Part shown: piece by piece, positions 6,983 to 8,460 of the stretch
Numbering within the stretch: the stretch's first letter is position 1
Layout: every line of letters begins with the position of its first letter
Source: Chitinophagaceae bacterium
GTDB taxonomy: Bacteria; Bacteroidota; Bacteroidia; Chitinophagales; Chitinophagaceae
DNA length: 8,460 bases
Direction of reading: 5' to 3'
Assembly: GCA_947447815.1 (NCBI GenBank)
Contig: CANFLJ010000070.1
Location: 1 to 8,460 of the forward strand
Program-made: the position numbers and the translations under genes
The notes under the pieces: generated by a model
Databases searched by the model: none
What the model saw: the letters and a program-made list of their open reading frames with translations, nothing else
Told to the model about the DNA's origin: nothing

Positions 6983-8105
6983 TCAGTCGATCTTTTAAAC
7001 GAAGGAAAGGTCTTTCTATTAATTGATAACTTAGTGCAGAGATACCTACTGTTAGCATAATAATAATAAAATATAGTAATGGAGTAAATGTTGCAGTGAG
7101 GGAGTTACCAATGCTGCTGAATCCTTTGTAAACCAATACAATTACAATACAATGCCACAAGTACATGCTATAGCTTATGGTACCTAGCCACTGAAAAAAT
7201 CTATGCAGGGTATTGTTAGCCATATTGGTTGGTTGAAGTAGTTTTATCTGCAGGAAGATATAAGCTGTAGCAAGCAATAAAAACTGCCCCTTAAAAAAGC
7301 AAAGCATATTCAATATAAATGCTATTGCAAAAAGAAGTGGGGAGTACTTTACTAACCTTATAATTATTGAATTCTTAATATGCAGATTTCTATTATAAAT
7401 AATAGCACTGATTGCTCCCAAAGCAAAGTAGCCCGCCTTGCTCCATTCTGTTATTTTGATGAGCTTATTCAGCAGGAAATAAAATAGATTACTGTCCTTT
7501 ATCGCATTCAGAGGTGTGGTGGTAAATTCGGCAATGATTTGTAGTATTATCAAGATGATACAGATGCCTAAAACAGACTTAATTCTTTTGATGAAATGAG
7601 GCCAGAATAAATAGAATTGTTCTTCTACGCCTATAGACCATGTAACATCAATAAAAGGGTTGTGTGGCTGAAAAATAAAGAATACATAATTAGGCAAAAA
7701 AGCCAGGTATAATAAAGACTTCAGTGTAAAGCATGATTGTATATTACCACCTTCAAAATTGCTGTCTATTAGAAATGGAAGAATGAATTGCCCTAATAAA
7801 ATCAGGCAGAAATATAGTGGCCATATTCTTAGGATTCTTCTGATATAAAATGAACGTATTTGTATGTAGTTGGTACGCTGTTTTTCTTTCAGCAAAATAG
7901 TAGTAATCAGAAAACCGCTCAGACAAAAGAATAATGTTAAACCAGTTACACCAAAGTTTGCAAACCAATGTTCAAAAGGTTGAGTAGTGATGGAAGGGAA
8001 AAATACTTCTTTAGCATATATATGATTCACTACTACCAGCAATGCAGCTACTCCTCTTACAATCTGAAGGTTGGGAAAAAATGAAGCTGCTTTATCATTA
8101 GCCAT
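6975..8105 (-). CDS. Acyltransferase family 3 membrane protein (OafA/YrhL type)
   Basis: 376-residue integral inner-membrane protein that probably acetylates or otherwise acylates an envelope sugar such as an O-antigen or other exopolysaccharide. Family signatures run in order: LQIVRGVAALLVVVNHIY (13-30) with R17 and the likely catalytic H28; GVTGLTLFFCLSGFLIT (52-68); the basic FYIRRILRIWPLY (86-98); WSIGVEEQFYLFWP (156-169) with E161-E162; YSMYLWH (312-318); and LIERPF (362-367) near the end. About ten hydrophobic segments are visible. It ends after the membrane domain, with no SGNH esterase domain such as some OafA relatives carry, so it is the short form. The start is well placed, with a perfect -7 promoter element about 30 bp upstream. 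It follows yidD on the same strand after 76 bp and may be transcribed alone. The acyl group and acceptor are unknown. Confidence 0.92.
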   Translation of the reverse strand: MANDKAASFFPNLQIVRGVAALLVVVNHIYAKEVFFPSITTQPFEHWFANFGVTGLTLFFCLSGFLITTILLKEKQRTNYIQIRSFYIRRILRIWPLYFCLILLGQFILPFLIDSNFEGGNIQSCFTLKSLLYLAFLPNYVFFIFQPHNPFIDVTWSIGVEEQFYLFWPHFIKRIKSVLGICIILIILQIIAEFTTTPLNAIKDSNLFYFLLNKLIKITEWSKAGYFALGAISAIIYNRNLHIKNSIIIRLVKYSPLLFAIAFILNMLCFFKGQFLLLATAYIFLQIKLLQPTNMANNTLHRFFQWLGTISYSMYLWHCIVIVLVYKGFSSIGNSLTATFTPLLYFIIIMLTVGISALSYQLIERPFLRLKDRLNK

Positions 8106-8133
8106 TATTGGCAGAATTTTTATTTGTAAAAGT

Positions 8134-8141
8134 CAAAGATA
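8134..8141 (-). promoter_or_regulatory. Perfect -7 element (TATCTTTG) upstream of the acyltransferase
   Basis: On the minus strand TATCTTTG matches the Bacteroidota -7 consensus TAnnTTTG at every fixed position. It lies 28 bp upstream of the acyltransferase ATG, so transcription would start near 8127 and give a leader of about 22 nt. No TTG is present at the usual 17-23 bp upstream; the interval is simply AT-rich. It suggests that the acyltransferase can be expressed independently of yidD. Confidence 0.5.
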
Positions 8142-8181
8142 GCCGTAACTTATTTATATGATTTATTACAGGTGCAAAAAA

Positions 8182-8412
8182 CTAAGGAACAGGGTCGTAC
8201 CCACTACCACCTCCGGGCCGACAACTACTGATTCTTTTGATGCTTAACCATCCCCCTTTCAGAATACCATGTTTCCTAAGTGCTTCGATACTGTACTGAG
8301 AGCAACTGGGGGTATACCTGCACTTTGGCCCCATCATTGGAGAGATTACATATTGATAAAATTTGATCAATAGTATAAATGGGAAGCTTAGTATTTTAAG
8401 AATGTCCTTCAT
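8182..8412 (-). CDS. yidD: Membrane protein insertion efficiency factor YidD
   Basis: 76-residue small protein of the YidD family, which associates with the inner membrane and assists YidC-dependent insertion of membrane proteins. Nearly the whole family pattern is present: an amphipathic or hydrophobic N-terminus (ILSFPFILLIKFYQYVISP, 7-25), GPKCRYTPSCSQYSIEALRK (28-47) with C31 and C37, GGWLSIKRISSCRPGG (53-68) with the third cysteine C64, and the terminal GYDPVP (71-76). The length is typical. In many bacteria yidD sits between rnpA and yidC; here neither is present, and the gene stands alone ahead of the acyltransferase. The ATG at 8412 is the natural start, and a perfect -7 element lies 14 bp upstream. 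Confidence 0.96.
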   Translation of the reverse strand: MKDILKILSFPFILLIKFYQYVISPMMGPKCRYTPSCSQYSIEALRKHGILKGGWLSIKRISSCRPGGGSGYDPVP

Positions 8413-8425
8413 GCGTTATAAGAAT

Positions 8426-8433
8426 CAAAATTA
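8426..8433 (-). promoter_or_regulatory. yidD: Perfect -7 element (TAATTTTG) upstream of yidD
   Basis: Minus-strand TAATTTTG fits TAnnTTTG at every fixed position and lies 13 bp before the yidD ATG. Transcription would begin near 8420, so the mRNA leader would be only about 8 nt. No TTG is visible at the expected upstream distance within the window. Chance matches occur in AT-rich DNA, but the position fits a promoter. Confidence 0.4.
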
Positions 8434-8460
8434 AGTGAATGTAACTTGAGTTGTGAAAAA

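Overview
The window looks like a stretch of a Bacteroidota chromosome, plausibly Chitinophagaceae (the family is an inference). It is AT-rich. None of its six complete genes has a Shine-Dalgarno sequence; A/T-rich leaders precede the starts instead. Good matches to the Bacteroidota -7 promoter element TAnnTTTG lie in front of several genes. The gene content fits too: a YfhO-family membrane protein paired with a family 2 glycosyltransferase, a POTRA-type outer-membrane barrel, an exported M28 peptidase, a family 3 acyltransferase and yidD. There are no insertion sequences, phage genes, CRISPR arrays, RNA genes or broken genes, so this reads as ordinary core or near-core chromosome.

Layout. Bases 1-44 may hold the last codons of an upstream gene. 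A rightward two-gene unit follows: a large multi-pass YfhO-like protein (187-2685) and, 6 bp later, a soluble GT-A glycosyltransferase (2692-3612). An 84-bp convergent gap with a degenerate heptanucleotide repeat separates it from a leftward gene for a secreted protein with one POTRA-like domain and a beta-barrel (3697-5547). A 251-bp divergent intergenic region with several dyads leads into a rightward secreted M28 zinc aminopeptidase-type gene (5799-6947). That gene converges, across 27 bp carrying a terminator-like inverted repeat, on a leftward OafA-like membrane acyltransferase (6975-8105). Upstream of the acyltransferase on the same strand is yidD (8182-8412).

How the genes relate. Almost everything concerns the cell envelope. 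The YfhO/GT2 pair probably modifies or builds a surface glycan. The acyltransferase probably acylates an envelope sugar or lipid. YidD assists YidC-dependent membrane protein insertion. The barrel and the peptidase are exported to the outer membrane and to the periplasm or exterior. Beyond the yfhO-GT2 pair nothing shows that the genes form one pathway. I found no convincing novel system. The points most worth a second look are the heptad repeat, the GT-C/GT2 pair, the single-POTRA barrel, and the inverted repeats in front of the peptidase gene.
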